A DNA stretch of 64,000 nucleotides from NCBI GenBank assembly GCA_030830065.1, contig JAURNR010000015.1, positions 1 through 64,000 on the forward strand, written 5' to 3'. The notes beneath the pieces are model-generated. The model saw only the letters and a list, made by a program, of their open reading frames with translations, did not search any database and was not told the origin of the DNA. A program made the translations under genes and the position numbers. Within the stretch, counting starts at the first letter, position 1; the number at the start of each line of letters is the position of its first letter. Below are positions 1 through 9,704 of the stretch, piece after piece. The stretch is from Bacteroidota bacterium. GTDB lineage: Bacteria > Bacteroidota > Bacteroidia > NS11-12g > UBA955.

Positions 1-1
1 C

Positions 2-706
2 ATTTATAAACTCGGAGCTTTGTATCAGGTAGAGTCAAATTTAAGTTTATCCATAACACACGAAATTTCGCCAATAAAGTTTCCTGTGATAGACCAATCT
101 GCATTTTTGCCAGTAAAAATCAATACTAAACAAAGCATCGCTATGATTTCTATTTTTCCCGCCTACCAGAAGAATATAAGTATTGGTATTATCAACGGGG
201 ACCCCATTTACCGGTTAAAGGAAATGAAACTTCAAAAATTAACTACTGATGTATTTTTTGATTATTCATTCCAAACAAAAAAAGAACGATTCAAGATTCG
301 AATCCAATCAATGGATAAAACAATTTACCGGGCTAATTGGTCCATAGATTACAACGTAAGCAAAAAATTACGAATACAGCAAAAGAGTATACTTCAAGGT
401 GACAATATTAATTTAGGGGGGTTGATTTCTATTGGGACTTTTTGGAATTTCAATAGGTTTAAGTTTAAAACCGTTGCTTTTGCCTATGAGACAAACCAAA
501 AACCACTGTACATTACGCGAAGTGCAATTCAATTACCCTGGGAACTACAAATTGTATCGGGAAGTGGTTTAAGTATTTGGTGGATGTTCTCTCGTAAATT
601 CAGCAGATTAAGTGTACAAAGCAGCGTAGAGATGCAATTAAAACGGGAAATCGAAGCATACCTTTGGCAAAAGCCACGTATTTTTGTACAAATAACTATA
701 CCATGA
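2..706 (+). CDS. Hypothetical protein, 5' truncated by the window edge
   Basis: Frame is open from base 2 to the TGA at 704-706; the codons before the listed TTG start contain no stop. ATGA overlap with pdxJ start. Confidence 0.6.
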   Translation: MYKLGALYQVESNLSLSITHEISPIKFPVIDQSAFLPVKINTKQSIAMISIFPAYQKNISIGIINGDPIYRLKEMKLQKLTTDVFFDYSFQTKKERFKIRIQSMDKTIYRANWSIDYNVSKKLRIQQKSILQGDNINLGGLISIGTFWNFNRFKFKTVAFAYETNQKPLYITRSAIQLPWELQIVSGSGLSIWWMFSRKFSRLSVQSSVEMQLKREIEAYLWQKPRIFVQITIP

Positions 707-1440
707 GAAAGCACACTAAATTGAGCGTTAATATAAATAAAATTGCTACCATAAGGAATGCCCGTGGTGGCAATAATCCCAATCTTATTGAGGTTGCCAA
801 AGATTGTGAACATTTCGGTGCAGAGGGTATCACCGTTCATCCAAGACCAGACGAGCGCCACATAAGAAGAACTGATGTTTTTGATCTTAAAAAAGTAGTT
901 AATACTGAGTTTAACATCGAAGGTTATCCAAGTACAGAATTTATTCAGTTAATACATGATATTAAACCTGAACAGGTAACTTTGGTTCCTGATCCGCCAG
1001 AAGTATTAACCTCAAATAATGGATGGGATACTGAAAAATATGGGGACTTTCTGAAGGTTGTTATTGCAGATTTAAAAAAGAGCGCGGGAAGAGTAAGTAT
1101 TTTCCTAAACCCTAAACCGCAATTAGTTCCATCTGCAAAAAACACCGGTGCCGACCGCATAGAGCTTTATACGGAACAATACGCTGCTGATTACATAAAG
1201 GGCAATTTAGATAATGCCATTGCACCATATTTGGAAACGGCTAAGAAAGCTCAAGAATTTGAATTAGGAGTAAATGCGGGACATGACTTGGACTTAAATA
1301 ACCTTCATTACTTGACAAAAAACATGGAAAACTTATTGGAAGTAAGTATTGGCCATGCATTAGTGTGCGATTCACTTTATCACGGCTTACAAAATACGAT
1401 ACAAATGTATCTAGAGAGATTAAGTATTTACGAAGAATAA
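703..1440 (+). CDS. pdxJ: Pyridoxine 5'-phosphate synthase
   Basis: LSVNINKIATIRNARGG...GAEGITVHPRPDERHI...VNAGHDLDLNNL, typical of PdxJ; real ATG at 703, downstream of the ORF-track start. Confidence 0.95.
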   Translation: MRKHTKLSVNINKIATIRNARGGNNPNLIEVAKDCEHFGAEGITVHPRPDERHIRRTDVFDLKKVVNTEFNIEGYPSTEFIQLIHDIKPEQVTLVPDPPEVLTSNNGWDTEKYGDFLKVVIADLKKSAGRVSIFLNPKPQLVPSAKNTGADRIELYTEQYAADYIKGNLDNAIAPYLETAKKAQEFELGVNAGHDLDLNNLHYLTKNMENLLEVSIGHALVCDSLYHGLQNTIQMYLERLSIYEE

Positions 1441-1447
1441 AATTTAA

Positions 1448-2386
1448 ATGCGAAGAGGGTTTTTGTGGGTCATATTATTTTTTTTTAGTAATCAGTTGTT
1501 TGCTTGGGGATTCGAACCTCATCAATTGATAAATAAACACGCTGTATTAATTCTGCCATCCCCCCTATTTGATTTTTATAAAAAGCATATTAAATACATT
1601 ACTGAACATGCTGTAGACCCTGATAAAAAAAGGTATATCGATACAAATGAAGCTCCTAAACATTATATTGATCTGGAAATTTTTATCGGTATTGACTCAG
1701 CCCCTTTAAATTACAATGCTGCTAAAACAATATGGGGTACGGACTTAATTAAAAAGCAAGGCAGTGTTCCTTGGACCGTTTATTTTACTATGCAACGATT
1801 GCAGTATGCATTCGAAAAGCAAAATCTAAAAAACATACTCAAATTGTCGGCTGAATTAGGTCATTATGTTGCAGATTTACATGTTCCTTTACATACTACT
1901 GAAAACTATAATGGTCAATTGACTAATCAACATGGAATACATAAACTTTGGGAAACTGAAGTAGCTGGCATTTATAATAATTATGCATTCCTTCCTAATG
2001 AAGCTCAATATTTACAAAAACCATTAGACAGTATCTGGAAGTGGATGTGGGAAAGCCACGATCAACTAGCAAATATTTTTGCGTGTGAAAAAAAATGCAG
2101 AGATAAAAATCAGTCAGGTTTAACCCAATCGTACACTACACAAACTAATGGAATAATGAGTTTACAAAATAATGTTGACTTTGTCCGCGAGTATGACAAA
2201 TGCCTAAAATTAAAAGTTAACCTAAGAATGGAAGAGTCTATACAACATATCGCGAGTTGTATATATACCAGCTGGATTTTGGCAGGGCAACCTCCGTTAC
2301 CAGACCATAATGAGCTTCCTGATGAAGTAGCTTTAATTAATAAAGAAAATACCAATTCCCATGATCATGGCAGTTGCCATCATTAG
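1448..2386 (+). CDS. Secreted zinc-dependent phospholipase C / S1-P1 nuclease-like protein
   Basis: N-terminal signal peptide; WGFEPHQLINKHAV and LGHYVADLHVPLHTTENYNGQ His/Asp metal-binding motifs. Confidence 0.7.
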   Translation: MRRGFLWVILFFFSNQLFAWGFEPHQLINKHAVLILPSPLFDFYKKHIKYITEHAVDPDKKRYIDTNEAPKHYIDLEIFIGIDSAPLNYNAAKTIWGTDLIKKQGSVPWTVYFTMQRLQYAFEKQNLKNILKLSAELGHYVADLHVPLHTTENYNGQLTNQHGIHKLWETEVAGIYNNYAFLPNEAQYLQKPLDSIWKWMWESHDQLANIFACEKKCRDKNQSGLTQSYTTQTNGIMSLQNNVDFVREYDKCLKLKVNLRMEESIQHIASCIYTSWILAGQPPLPDHNELPDEVALINKENTNSHDHGSCHH

Positions 2387-3105
2387 AAATTAGGCTTCAT
2401 TGAATATTTCTCATAAAATCGAAGCAAAACATCTACTGCTTCTTTTGCGGTATCTACTATTGTAAAAAGGTTAGTATCCTTTTCACTAACGTATTCATTT
2501 TCAGCTATAAGGGTATTTTCAATCCAAGATACTAGAGGACCCCAAAATTTAGAATCTACCAAAACAATAGGAAACTTTGCTCTTTTATCGGTTTGTACTA
2601 ATGTTAATGCTTCAAATAATTCATCCATGGTTCCAAACCCTCCAGGCATAACTATAATACCTTGTGAGTATTTCAAGAACATCATTTTTCTAACAAAAAA
2701 GTAATTAAAGTTTAATCGTTTGTCGTCATCCTGATATGGATTATTTGATGTTTCAAAAGGTAGATTAATATTCAGTCCCACACTGGCGCTGCCACCTTGT
2801 TTTGCTCCTTTATTACCTGCTTCCATTATACCAGGGCCACCACCTGTAATAATTCCCCAGCCAGCCTCTGATAATAATCTCGAAATATTTTCTGCCAATA
2901 GATAGTGAGGATGATTGGGTTTAGTCCTTGCTGATCCAAAAACGGAAACGCATGGTCCAATTTCAGCCATACGATCAAACCCATCGACAAATTCAGCCAT
3001 AATTTTAAAAATACCCCAACTGTTAGAACTAGCAATTGACGGCCAATCTTTATTTGCAAAAGCTTTTTCGATACGCTTTAATTCATTTTCATTTAATTTT
3101 TCCAT
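2383..3105 (-). CDS. LOG family (TIGR00730) Rossmann-fold protein, putative nucleotide 5'-monophosphate phosphoribohydrolase
   Basis: VFGSARTKP, GGGPGIMEAGNKGA, PGGFGTMDELFE motifs. Confidence 0.9.
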   Translation of the reverse strand: MEKLNENELKRIEKAFANKDWPSIASSNSWGIFKIMAEFVDGFDRMAEIGPCVSVFGSARTKPNHPHYLLAENISRLLSEAGWGIITGGGPGIMEAGNKGAKQGGSASVGLNINLPFETSNNPYQDDDKRLNFNYFFVRKMMFLKYSQGIIVMPGGFGTMDELFEALTLVQTDKRAKFPIVLVDSKFWGPLVSWIENTLIAENEYVSEKDTNLFTIVDTAKEAVDVLLRFYEKYSMKPNF

Positions 3106-3111
3106 AATTAT

Positions 3112-5037
3112 TTATTCTATTTCTAACACTTTCATTTCTATTCTTCTATTAAATGCCCGTCCCTCGTCAGTTTCATTTGAAGCCATTGGCTTTGAAGGAC
3201 CATATCCTTTTGATATTAATCTTTGGGAAGAAATTCCCTGTTCCACAAGATATCGTTCCACTGATTTTGCTCTATTCTCTGACAATTCTTGATTGTGCTC
3301 CGCACTACCTGTGTTGTCGGTATGACCTGATATCTCAATTTCCATTTTTGGATTGTCTATTAGGATTTTCACCACCACATCAAGCTCTACAAAACTTTCA
3401 TGCTTTAATAAATATTTATCGATATCAAAGAAAATATTATTTAGTCTGACAACTTGGTTCTTTTTGATTTTTTCAAGTTCAGCAACTATTTCAAATGGTT
3501 TTTCACTAGTTGATTTTTCTGGTTGAAAATTTCTAGAATCAAATAAATAACCTTCTTTTGAAGAGTGCAAAGCGTAGTTATTTCCGGGTATAATGGGTAT
3601 TAAAAATTCATCTACTGAATCTTCAAAAATAATTTTGTTACTTTTCAAATCAACCAATTGTACATGAGCTGCAATTGCCTCTTTTGTTTCTTTGTCAATA
3701 ACCATACCCAATAAGTAATTCACCGGCTCTGGTTTATACTTTTCCGGAAGATTCATTTTGTAGATATCCATCCCTCCAAAACCACCAGAACGAGTTGAAG
3801 CAAAATATGCCTTCTCTGCCCTAGCGTCTACATAGAAACCAACATCATCGCGTTCGGTATTGATACCTCTTCCCAAATTCACTGGTAAACTCCACTGGCC
3901 GTTATCATCCTTTCTGACCATAAAAAAATCATGCTCCCCATAACCTTCATGCCCCCTACTTGAAAAATATAAAGTCTTACCGTCATAATGTAGAAAAGGT
4001 GCTTCTTCGTCACCTTCAGTATTTATCTCAACACCTAAATTTTCAGGAATAGACCACTTCCCATTTATCTTATGTGCAATCCAAAGGTCCTTCCCCCCTT
4101 GCCCTCCAGCCCTTGAACTAGCAAATACCAAAGTATTTCCATCACCACTTATAGAGGGCTGAGCATCCCAAGCAGAGGTATTAATATTAGGACCCATATT
4201 TTTTCTTGATCCCCATTTACCATCAGTTAAATCACTGTAAAATAAGTCACAGCTACCATAGCCACCTTGATTGCATACAGTAAAGTAAAGTCTTTGCCTT
4301 TCTGGGCCAATATAAACAGAACTTGTACCCTCATTTTCTGGAGTATTTACTCTACCTGGAGCAGGTACAGATTGGGACCACTGAGAGTCATTAGCCTTGT
4401 AGGAAAAATAGAAATCTTCCTGTGAGCGAACCAATCTAGTGTATACAAAAGTATTTCCATCAATAGGCATTCCTGGCCAGTATTCATGCGCTTTAGAGTT
4501 TATTGAAGGCCCCATATTTTGTATCTCCAATTGTGCAATAATTACGGATTCTTCACGAGCCATTGCAATAGCCCTTCTCAAACGATCTATTTTACCTTCT
4601 ACCGTTTTATTTGCTGCATCCTTTTTAGGATTATAACCTCGGGTTTGAGGTGCTTTATCGAATCCTTCAATTATTTTTTCCGCCTCATCATACCTGTTTA
4701 ATCTAAATAAATATGAAGCATAGTAATAATAATTTGCTTGGTAGCAACTATCGTATTTTATAACATTTGCATGAGCTTGTAGTGCAGTTGCAGAATCCCC
4801 CAATGCCTCGTGAATTGCTGCCTGAAGTGCATAATTCTGAGACTTATTTGGATTACATTTTATTGCCTTCTTTATACTTTTTGCAGCCTCTCCAAAAGAA
4901 GCCATTTGAAATCTACCAAATGCCTCTTCTGTATATTTTTCACATCTCCCTTTACCGCCCGTAAGTGAACCGCACGCTGAAATAGTAGCCAAAATTATGC
5001 TGGCCACAGCTGCTTGAATTAAAATTCTCATTTCCAA
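3112..5037 (-). CDS. OmpA-family lipoprotein with TPR, PD40 beta-propeller and carboxypeptidase-regulatory-like domain (PorE-like architecture)
   Basis: Lipobox-like ISACG; N-terminal TPR; WD40/PD40 repeats (GDGNTLVFASSRAGGQGGKDLWIA); LLGMVIDKETKEAI domain; C-terminal OmpA (EISGHTDNTGSAEHNQELSENRAKSV). Confidence 0.8.
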   Translation of the reverse strand: MEMRILIQAAVASIILATISACGSLTGGKGRCEKYTEEAFGRFQMASFGEAAKSIKKAIKCNPNKSQNYALQAAIHEALGDSATALQAHANVIKYDSCYQANYYYYASYLFRLNRYDEAEKIIEGFDKAPQTRGYNPKKDAANKTVEGKIDRLRRAIAMAREESVIIAQLEIQNMGPSINSKAHEYWPGMPIDGNTFVYTRLVRSQEDFYFSYKANDSQWSQSVPAPGRVNTPENEGTSSVYIGPERQRLYFTVCNQGGYGSCDLFYSDLTDGKWGSRKNMGPNINTSAWDAQPSISGDGNTLVFASSRAGGQGGKDLWIAHKINGKWSIPENLGVEINTEGDEEAPFLHYDGKTLYFSSRGHEGYGEHDFFMVRKDDNGQWSLPVNLGRGINTERDDVGFYVDARAEKAYFASTRSGGFGGMDIYKMNLPEKYKPEPVNYLLGMVIDKETKEAIAAHVQLVDLKSNKIIFEDSVDEFLIPIIPGNNYALHSSKEGYLFDSRNFQPEKSTSEKPFEIVAELEKIKKNQVVRLNNIFFDIDKYLLKHESFVELDVVVKILIDNPKMEIEISGHTDNTGSAEHNQELSENRAKSVERYLVEQGISSQRLISKGYGPSKPMASNETDEGRAFNRRIEMKVLEIE

Positions 5038-5633
5038 GTTAATGTTTTTAAAATGTGCTGCACATCCTGCATCAAATATTGATAAATTGGAAGTACTGAG
5101 TCTTTGTCTGTTTTTTGGTTAAAATATAATGCACCCCGCAAAAAGTTCTGTGAACTATCCGTAGCATAAAAATTAAGGTTAGTAGCTGTATTTCCTTGAA
5201 TATGATAAATCAATCCCCTCAAGTTTGGATTATACGCATTAACGGGATCTTCAATAATATCTTCCGCTTTTTGCAAATGCTTATATACAAGAGATCTCGT
5301 ATCCGTAATCATAGAATCTAAATCAACATTATTTTTAAAATTATAGTAGGTAAAATGGAGAGTTGCATCAAACACCGGGAACTCTACATTATACCAAAAC
5401 GGACTTTCAGCACTTTTATCTTCCACTATTAACGCATATTGGGGTATTTCAAATTGATAGGGAGATTCTTCCTTTTCAATTGGAGAATATGTTTTCACAG
5501 GAAGCATAACTCTGGGGTAAGCATGCGGCTTTGGAACATAATCTACCTCATTTGAACATGCATTTAACGATATTAATAAAATGCTGATAAATACTATTTT
5601 AAATACTTGAATTTTCATTTTGGGGTAGTACAA
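5028..5633 (-). CDS. gldD: Gliding motility lipoprotein GldD
   Basis: Lipoprotein signal (LISLNACSNE), YVPKPHAYPRVMLP, adjacency to gldE; start may be the internal ATG at 5618. Confidence 0.9.
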   Translation of the reverse strand: MYYPKMKIQVFKIVFISILLISLNACSNEVDYVPKPHAYPRVMLPVKTYSPIEKEESPYQFEIPQYALIVEDKSAESPFWYNVEFPVFDATLHFTYYNFKNNVDLDSMITDTRSLVYKHLQKAEDIIEDPVNAYNPNLRGLIYHIQGNTATNLNFYATDSSQNFLRGALYFNQKTDKDSVLPIYQYLMQDVQHILKTLTWK

Positions 5634-6930
5634 TTTTAACCTTCTTTACCTTCTTAGGATTTGCTGCCTCTACTATAAACAGTAAATCCTTTAATTTTAT
5701 TCTCTCGTTACGGCGCGGGATTTTTCCCATTTCCTCAGAAACAAGGCCTGCAACTGAGTCAGATACTATTTTCAAGTCTGCAAAATAGTCGTGAGGTAAT
5801 CCAAGTTCTCTTAAAACATCCACAATAGGTGTTTTGCCTTCAAAAATATATGTTGCCTCATTTATCTTCTCAAATTCAGATTCTTCATCATCAAACTCAT
5901 CCTTTAAATCGCCGAACACCTCTTCTAGCAAGTCTTCTAAAGTAACCAAACCAGATGTACCTCCGAACTCGTCAACAACAATTGCCATGTGTAATCTATT
6001 TTGTTGAAATTCGTTTAAAAGATCATCAATAGGTTTATTTTCTGGAACAAAATATGGTTTAAATATATGTTCAGACCATTTAAATTTATCATCTTCGTCT
6101 ATATATGGAAGTAAATTTTTAACATTTAAAATACCTTCAATTGTGTCGAGATTTTCACGATAAACCGGCATTCGAGAAAACCCATCTTCTCTGATAACAC
6201 TCAATACTTCATTATAATTCAGGCTATTTTCTAATGCTACAATATCTAGTCTGGGACACATGATTTGTTTTACTTGAATACTAGACATATTTACAATTCC
6301 TTTAAGAATTTCTGTTTCTTGATCCACAGCAGATTCGTTAGAGGTTAGCTCAATAGCTTCAGTAATTTCTTCTGGAGTAATATCGGAATGTCCTTTACCT
6401 GCACTTTTTTCTAATACTCGTCCAAGCTTTTCAAGTATTGCCGTAAAAGGCCACAATACAAATACAAATGAACTCATTGGGAAAGCCAACAAATTTGCCG
6501 TTTTTCGGTAATTTCTAGTTGCATAAACTTTAGGAATCACCTCTCCAAATATCAAGATTAAAAGTGTAACAAATAGGGTATCAATAGCAAGCTTTAAATA
6601 AGGATATTCTTCTTCATTTAATATTTTATCGTAAAAAAATAATGATGAGATTATGAAAGCAATATTTGCAAGACTATTCATAAGCAACATTGTTGCTAAC
6701 AATCTTTTTGGCTGAGACAGTAATCTTAGAATAGTTCTTTGACTTTTCCCGTCTTGTTCTGAAAGTTCCTTTAAGTCTGAGTCTCTATGGGAGAAAAATG
6801 CATTCTCACTACTGGAACAAATAGCAGAAACCAACAAACAAAATAACATCCAAACAAATACTCCAACAATTATCGGAATATCGGCCGAATCAATTGGTTT
6901 AAATATGCCTAAAACCCCGAAATAATTCAT
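5599..6930 (-). CDS. gldE: Gliding motility-associated protein GldE (CNNM/CBS/CorC_HlyC domains)
   Basis: Transmembrane DUF21-type N-terminus, CBS pair (MCPRLDIVAL...), transporter-associated C-terminal domain; next to gldD. Confidence 0.9.
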   Translation of the reverse strand: MNYFGVLGIFKPIDSADIPIIVGVFVWMLFCLLVSAICSSSENAFFSHRDSDLKELSEQDGKSQRTILRLLSQPKRLLATMLLMNSLANIAFIISSLFFYDKILNEEEYPYLKLAIDTLFVTLLILIFGEVIPKVYATRNYRKTANLLAFPMSSFVFVLWPFTAILEKLGRVLEKSAGKGHSDITPEEITEAIELTSNESAVDQETEILKGIVNMSSIQVKQIMCPRLDIVALENSLNYNEVLSVIREDGFSRMPVYRENLDTIEGILNVKNLLPYIDEDDKFKWSEHIFKPYFVPENKPIDDLLNEFQQNRLHMAIVVDEFGGTSGLVTLEDLLEEVFGDLKDEFDDEESEFEKINEATYIFEGKTPIVDVLRELGLPHDYFADLKIVSDSVAGLVSEEMGKIPRRNERIKLKDLLFIVEAANPKKVKKVKIVLPQNENSSI

Positions 6931-6932
6931 TT

Positions 6933-7310
6933 CTAATCTTGTGCATCTCCTGAGTTACTATCTTCAATAACCCTAGTGCTTGAACCTGTTGAAGAGTCAA
7001 TCATTTGATAACTTATTACTCTTATTTTCCTTACTGTTTTCTCTTGACCCTCTTGATCTGTATAGCGATCAGTTCTTATTCTACCTTCGCAGTAAAGAAG
7101 CATACCTTTTTTAAAATATTTCTCAGCATTTTGTGCTTGTTGATCCCACATTTCAAGATTGTGCCATTCAGTACTTTCCATCACTTGTCCATCCTTCATA
7201 TATTTTTCATTTGTAGCTAAAGTGACATTAGCCACAATTCTACCGCTCTCCAGTTTTCTAATAACCGGATCTTTTCCAAGACGTCCCAATAAAATAACTT
7301 TATTTATCAT
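6933..7310 (-). CDS. ssb: Single-stranded DNA-binding protein
   Basis: INKVILLGRLGKDPVIRKLESGRIVANVTLATNE OB-fold signature. Confidence 0.95.
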   Translation of the reverse strand: MINKVILLGRLGKDPVIRKLESGRIVANVTLATNEKYMKDGQVMESTEWHNLEMWDQQAQNAEKYFKKGMLLYCEGRIRTDRYTDQEGQEKTVRKIRVISYQMIDSSTGSSTRVIEDSNSGDAQD

Positions 7311-7348
7311 ACCTTTTTAATACAATTTCTTGTTTAGACAATTTTAAT

Positions 7349-8401
7349 TTAATCGTGTATCCAATCAACGAATTTAAGCATTAACTTGTGTAAAGGGAAA
7401 TTATTTAAATTCGCAATTTTGATGCGATTATTCAATTGATTATCTATCAGTTGACTCTTATCCAAACGCCACAATATAGCAGTAATTGTTTGGTGCGAAA
7501 GCTTATGAGTAGTTATTCCCAAGGCTTTAGTGGGAACTTTAATATCCAAAGAATCCTTTAGGCCTACCAAGTCGAGTAATTCAAGTGGAAATTCAGTTGT
7601 ACCCTTCTCAATATTTGGAAACTCATATAATCCACCCCAAATGGTATCTGTTGGTCTTTTTTGTATTAAGCAATTGTCTTGCTTGTCGGTTATAAATAGA
7701 TAGTGAATTGTTCTTTTTTGAATTTTAGTTTTTTTGATATTTACCGGCAGTATATTTTGCAGACTCTTACTTTTTGCCACACAGTTTTCTGCGAATGGGC
7801 AATTTTCACAATTTGGATTTTTTGGAGTACAAATCAGAGCACCTAATTCCATCATGGCCTGATTAAAAGTTGATGGATTATTCTTGGGAATTACTTCCAT
7901 CAAATGAGCAAAAGCCAATGATTGAAATTTCGCTAATTGTATGTTTTCAACTAACCCTAAAAACCTAGCAAATACTCTTTTTACATTTCCGTCTACCACA
8001 GGAACAGGTTCTTCAAATGCAAAGGAAGCGATTGCAGCTGCCGTGTAATCACCCACCCCAGGAAGCTTTTTAATGCTTGTAAAGTTTTCCGGGAACTTCC
8101 CATCTAAGTCATTTATGACCACATTAGCCGCTTTTTGCATATTCCGAGCACGCGAGTAATATCCTAATCCCTGCCAAATTTTTAGCACTTCTTCTTCATC
8201 TGCTACCGCCAGATCGTAAATTTTCGGGAATTTATCGACAAATTTAATATAATATGGAAGCCCTTGATTTACTCGTGTTTGTTGTAAAATTATTTCAGAA
8301 ACCCATATATAATAAGGATTTAGAGTATCACGCCAAGGCAATTCTCTTTTTTCTAATTCATACCACGTCAATAACTTTGGGATAACTCTTTCAAAAGACA
8401 T
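7349..8401 (-). CDS. mutY: A/G-specific adenine glycosylase
   Basis: WYELEKRELPWRDTLNPYYIWVSEIILQQTRV; LPGVGDYTAAAIASFAF; Fe-S Cys cluster CTPKNPNCENCPFAENC. Start set to MSFERV at 8401, not the track start at 8566. Confidence 0.95.
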   Translation of the reverse strand: MSFERVIPKLLTWYELEKRELPWRDTLNPYYIWVSEIILQQTRVNQGLPYYIKFVDKFPKIYDLAVADEEEVLKIWQGLGYYSRARNMQKAANVVINDLDGKFPENFTSIKKLPGVGDYTAAAIASFAFEEPVPVVDGNVKRVFARFLGLVENIQLAKFQSLAFAHLMEVIPKNNPSTFNQAMMELGALICTPKNPNCENCPFAENCVAKSKSLQNILPVNIKKTKIQKRTIHYLFITDKQDNCLIQKRPTDTIWGGLYEFPNIEKGTTEFPLELLDLVGLKDSLDIKVPTKALGITTHKLSHQTITAILWRLDKSQLIDNQLNNRIKIANLNNFPLHKLMLKFVDWIHD

Positions 8402-8444
8402 TATGCAAAAAACGTGTTTATTTACTTTTTTTGCACTTGAAACC

Positions 8445-8747
8445 ATGACAAAGTCTGAAATCGTAAACGAAATTGCCGTACGCACGGGTCTTGAGAAGGC
8501 AGCTATAGCGGACACCATTGACAATTTTTTTGTTGTCGTAAAAAACTCTATGATCAATGGAAACAATATCTATTTGAGAGGTTTTGGAACTTTCGAACTA
8601 AAAGAGAGAAAGACCAAAGTGGCAAGAAATATTAAAAGAAACACATCATTGGTTGTGCCTGCGCATCATGTTGCTCGTTTCAAACCCGCAAAAGAATTTG
8701 CTCAACAGGTTAAAGAGAGCAAAGTTCTTAGTGAGCGTTTATCTTAA
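8445..8747 (+). CDS. HU family DNA-binding protein
   Basis: MTKSEIVNEIAVRTGLEKAAIADTIDNFF...NIYLRGFGTFELKERK; ATG at 8445. Confidence 0.93.
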   Translation: MTKSEIVNEIAVRTGLEKAAIADTIDNFFVVVKNSMINGNNIYLRGFGTFELKERKTKVARNIKRNTSLVVPAHHVARFKPAKEFAQQVKESKVLSERLS

Positions 8748-8758
8748 GAGGATACAAA

Positions 8759-9586
8759 TTGAATCAACCGAAGAAATACCGCTTAGTTGTCGTATTAAGC
8801 GGTGTTGCTTTATTGGTTTTTGGTGTTGTATACCAATGGAAAACTTCCAAGGTAAGTTCAATAAGTAATCAAACGAGCCTCAAAGGTTCACCTCAGGGCA
8901 TGCCCCAAATTTCTGAGGCATCAAAAGAAGCCATTGTCTCTAGATCTCAATTCTTATCCCTTGTATTCGAAAACATAAAACCACCTAGACCAATTGCCAA
9001 AGTATTAATTGACGGCAAAGAAGCAAGTAAAGATTCAATGCTTGTTGCGCTCAAATGGTCCAAAGAAACTCAAAACCAACCATTGGCCTGCCTACTGGAG
9101 TTAGAATTATTAAACTATCACGGAATGGGTGATTTAACAGAAATTGCTCGTAATTCTATTTTCGTAGCTGCTTCCATCACTGAAAATGGCAAGGTAAGTG
9201 CCTATTTATATGAGAACGGTAAAAAAATAATCGACGAAGGGTTAGCGAAAGACTCAACATCCATGCCGTTAAGAAACGCACTAATTATTTATCAGAGCGA
9301 GTATTTGAATCAACCAATGGCCTTCTTAAAAACTCTCCGAACATCCCAAAAGATTGACTCAAATGATTTAGAATTGAATTATATTCATCTAAATCTTTTA
9401 AAAAAATCAAACCAATGGGAAAAAGCGATAAAAAAGTTAGAAAAATTAGTATCTTTGCAACCCCAAAACCCGTATTGGTTGTTCGAAACGAGCGACTTAT
9501 ATGGGATGATGGGAGATTCAACAAATGCTAAAATATATTTAAATTTAGCAGTTGAAATGCAAAGAAAAATAGAACCTAATAGATAG
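8759..9586 (+). CDS. TPR-containing membrane-anchored protein
   Basis: N-terminal transmembrane segment; C-terminal TPR-like helices; TTG start; position between HU gene and rng. Confidence 0.6.
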   Translation: MNQPKKYRLVVVLSGVALLVFGVVYQWKTSKVSSISNQTSLKGSPQGMPQISEASKEAIVSRSQFLSLVFENIKPPRPIAKVLIDGKEASKDSMLVALKWSKETQNQPLACLLELELLNYHGMGDLTEIARNSIFVAASITENGKVSAYLYENGKKIIDEGLAKDSTSMPLRNALIIYQSEYLNQPMAFLKTLRTSQKIDSNDLELNYIHLNLLKKSNQWEKAIKKLEKLVSLQPQNPYWLFETSDLYGMMGDSTNAKIYLNLAVEMQRKIEPNR

Positions 9587-9594
9587 AATAAGTT

Positions 9595-9684
9595 ATGCCA
9601 AGCGGTAAGAAAAGAAAAAGACATAAGATTTCAACACACAAGCGTAAGAAGCGTCTTCGCAAGAACAGACATAAGAAAAAATAA
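9595..9684 (+). CDS. 29-aa highly basic AURKAIP1/COX24-like (mS38-like) small protein
   Basis: Read directly: MPSGKKRKRHKISTHKRKKRLRKNRHKKK*. 17 of 29 residues are K/R. Matches the short COX24-domain proteins encoded upstream of rng in Bacteroidota. Absent from the ORF track because of length. Confidence 0.85.
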   Translation: MPSGKKRKRHKISTHKRKKRLRKNRHKKK

Positions 9685-9704
9685 TTGGCTAATTTAGACT
9701 GCCT

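Noticed and set aside
529-861. 110-aa minus-strand ORF across the pdxJ start
   Set aside because: Overlaps well-supported pdxJ and the upstream ORF on the other strand; no family resemblance.
2826-3059. 77-aa ORF inside the LOG-family gene (other frame)
   Set aside because: Alternate-frame translation of a strongly conserved gene.
2915-3449. + strand ORFs 2915-3292 and 3153-3449
   Set aside because: Antisense to the LOG-family gene and the OmpA gene, whose motifs are clear.
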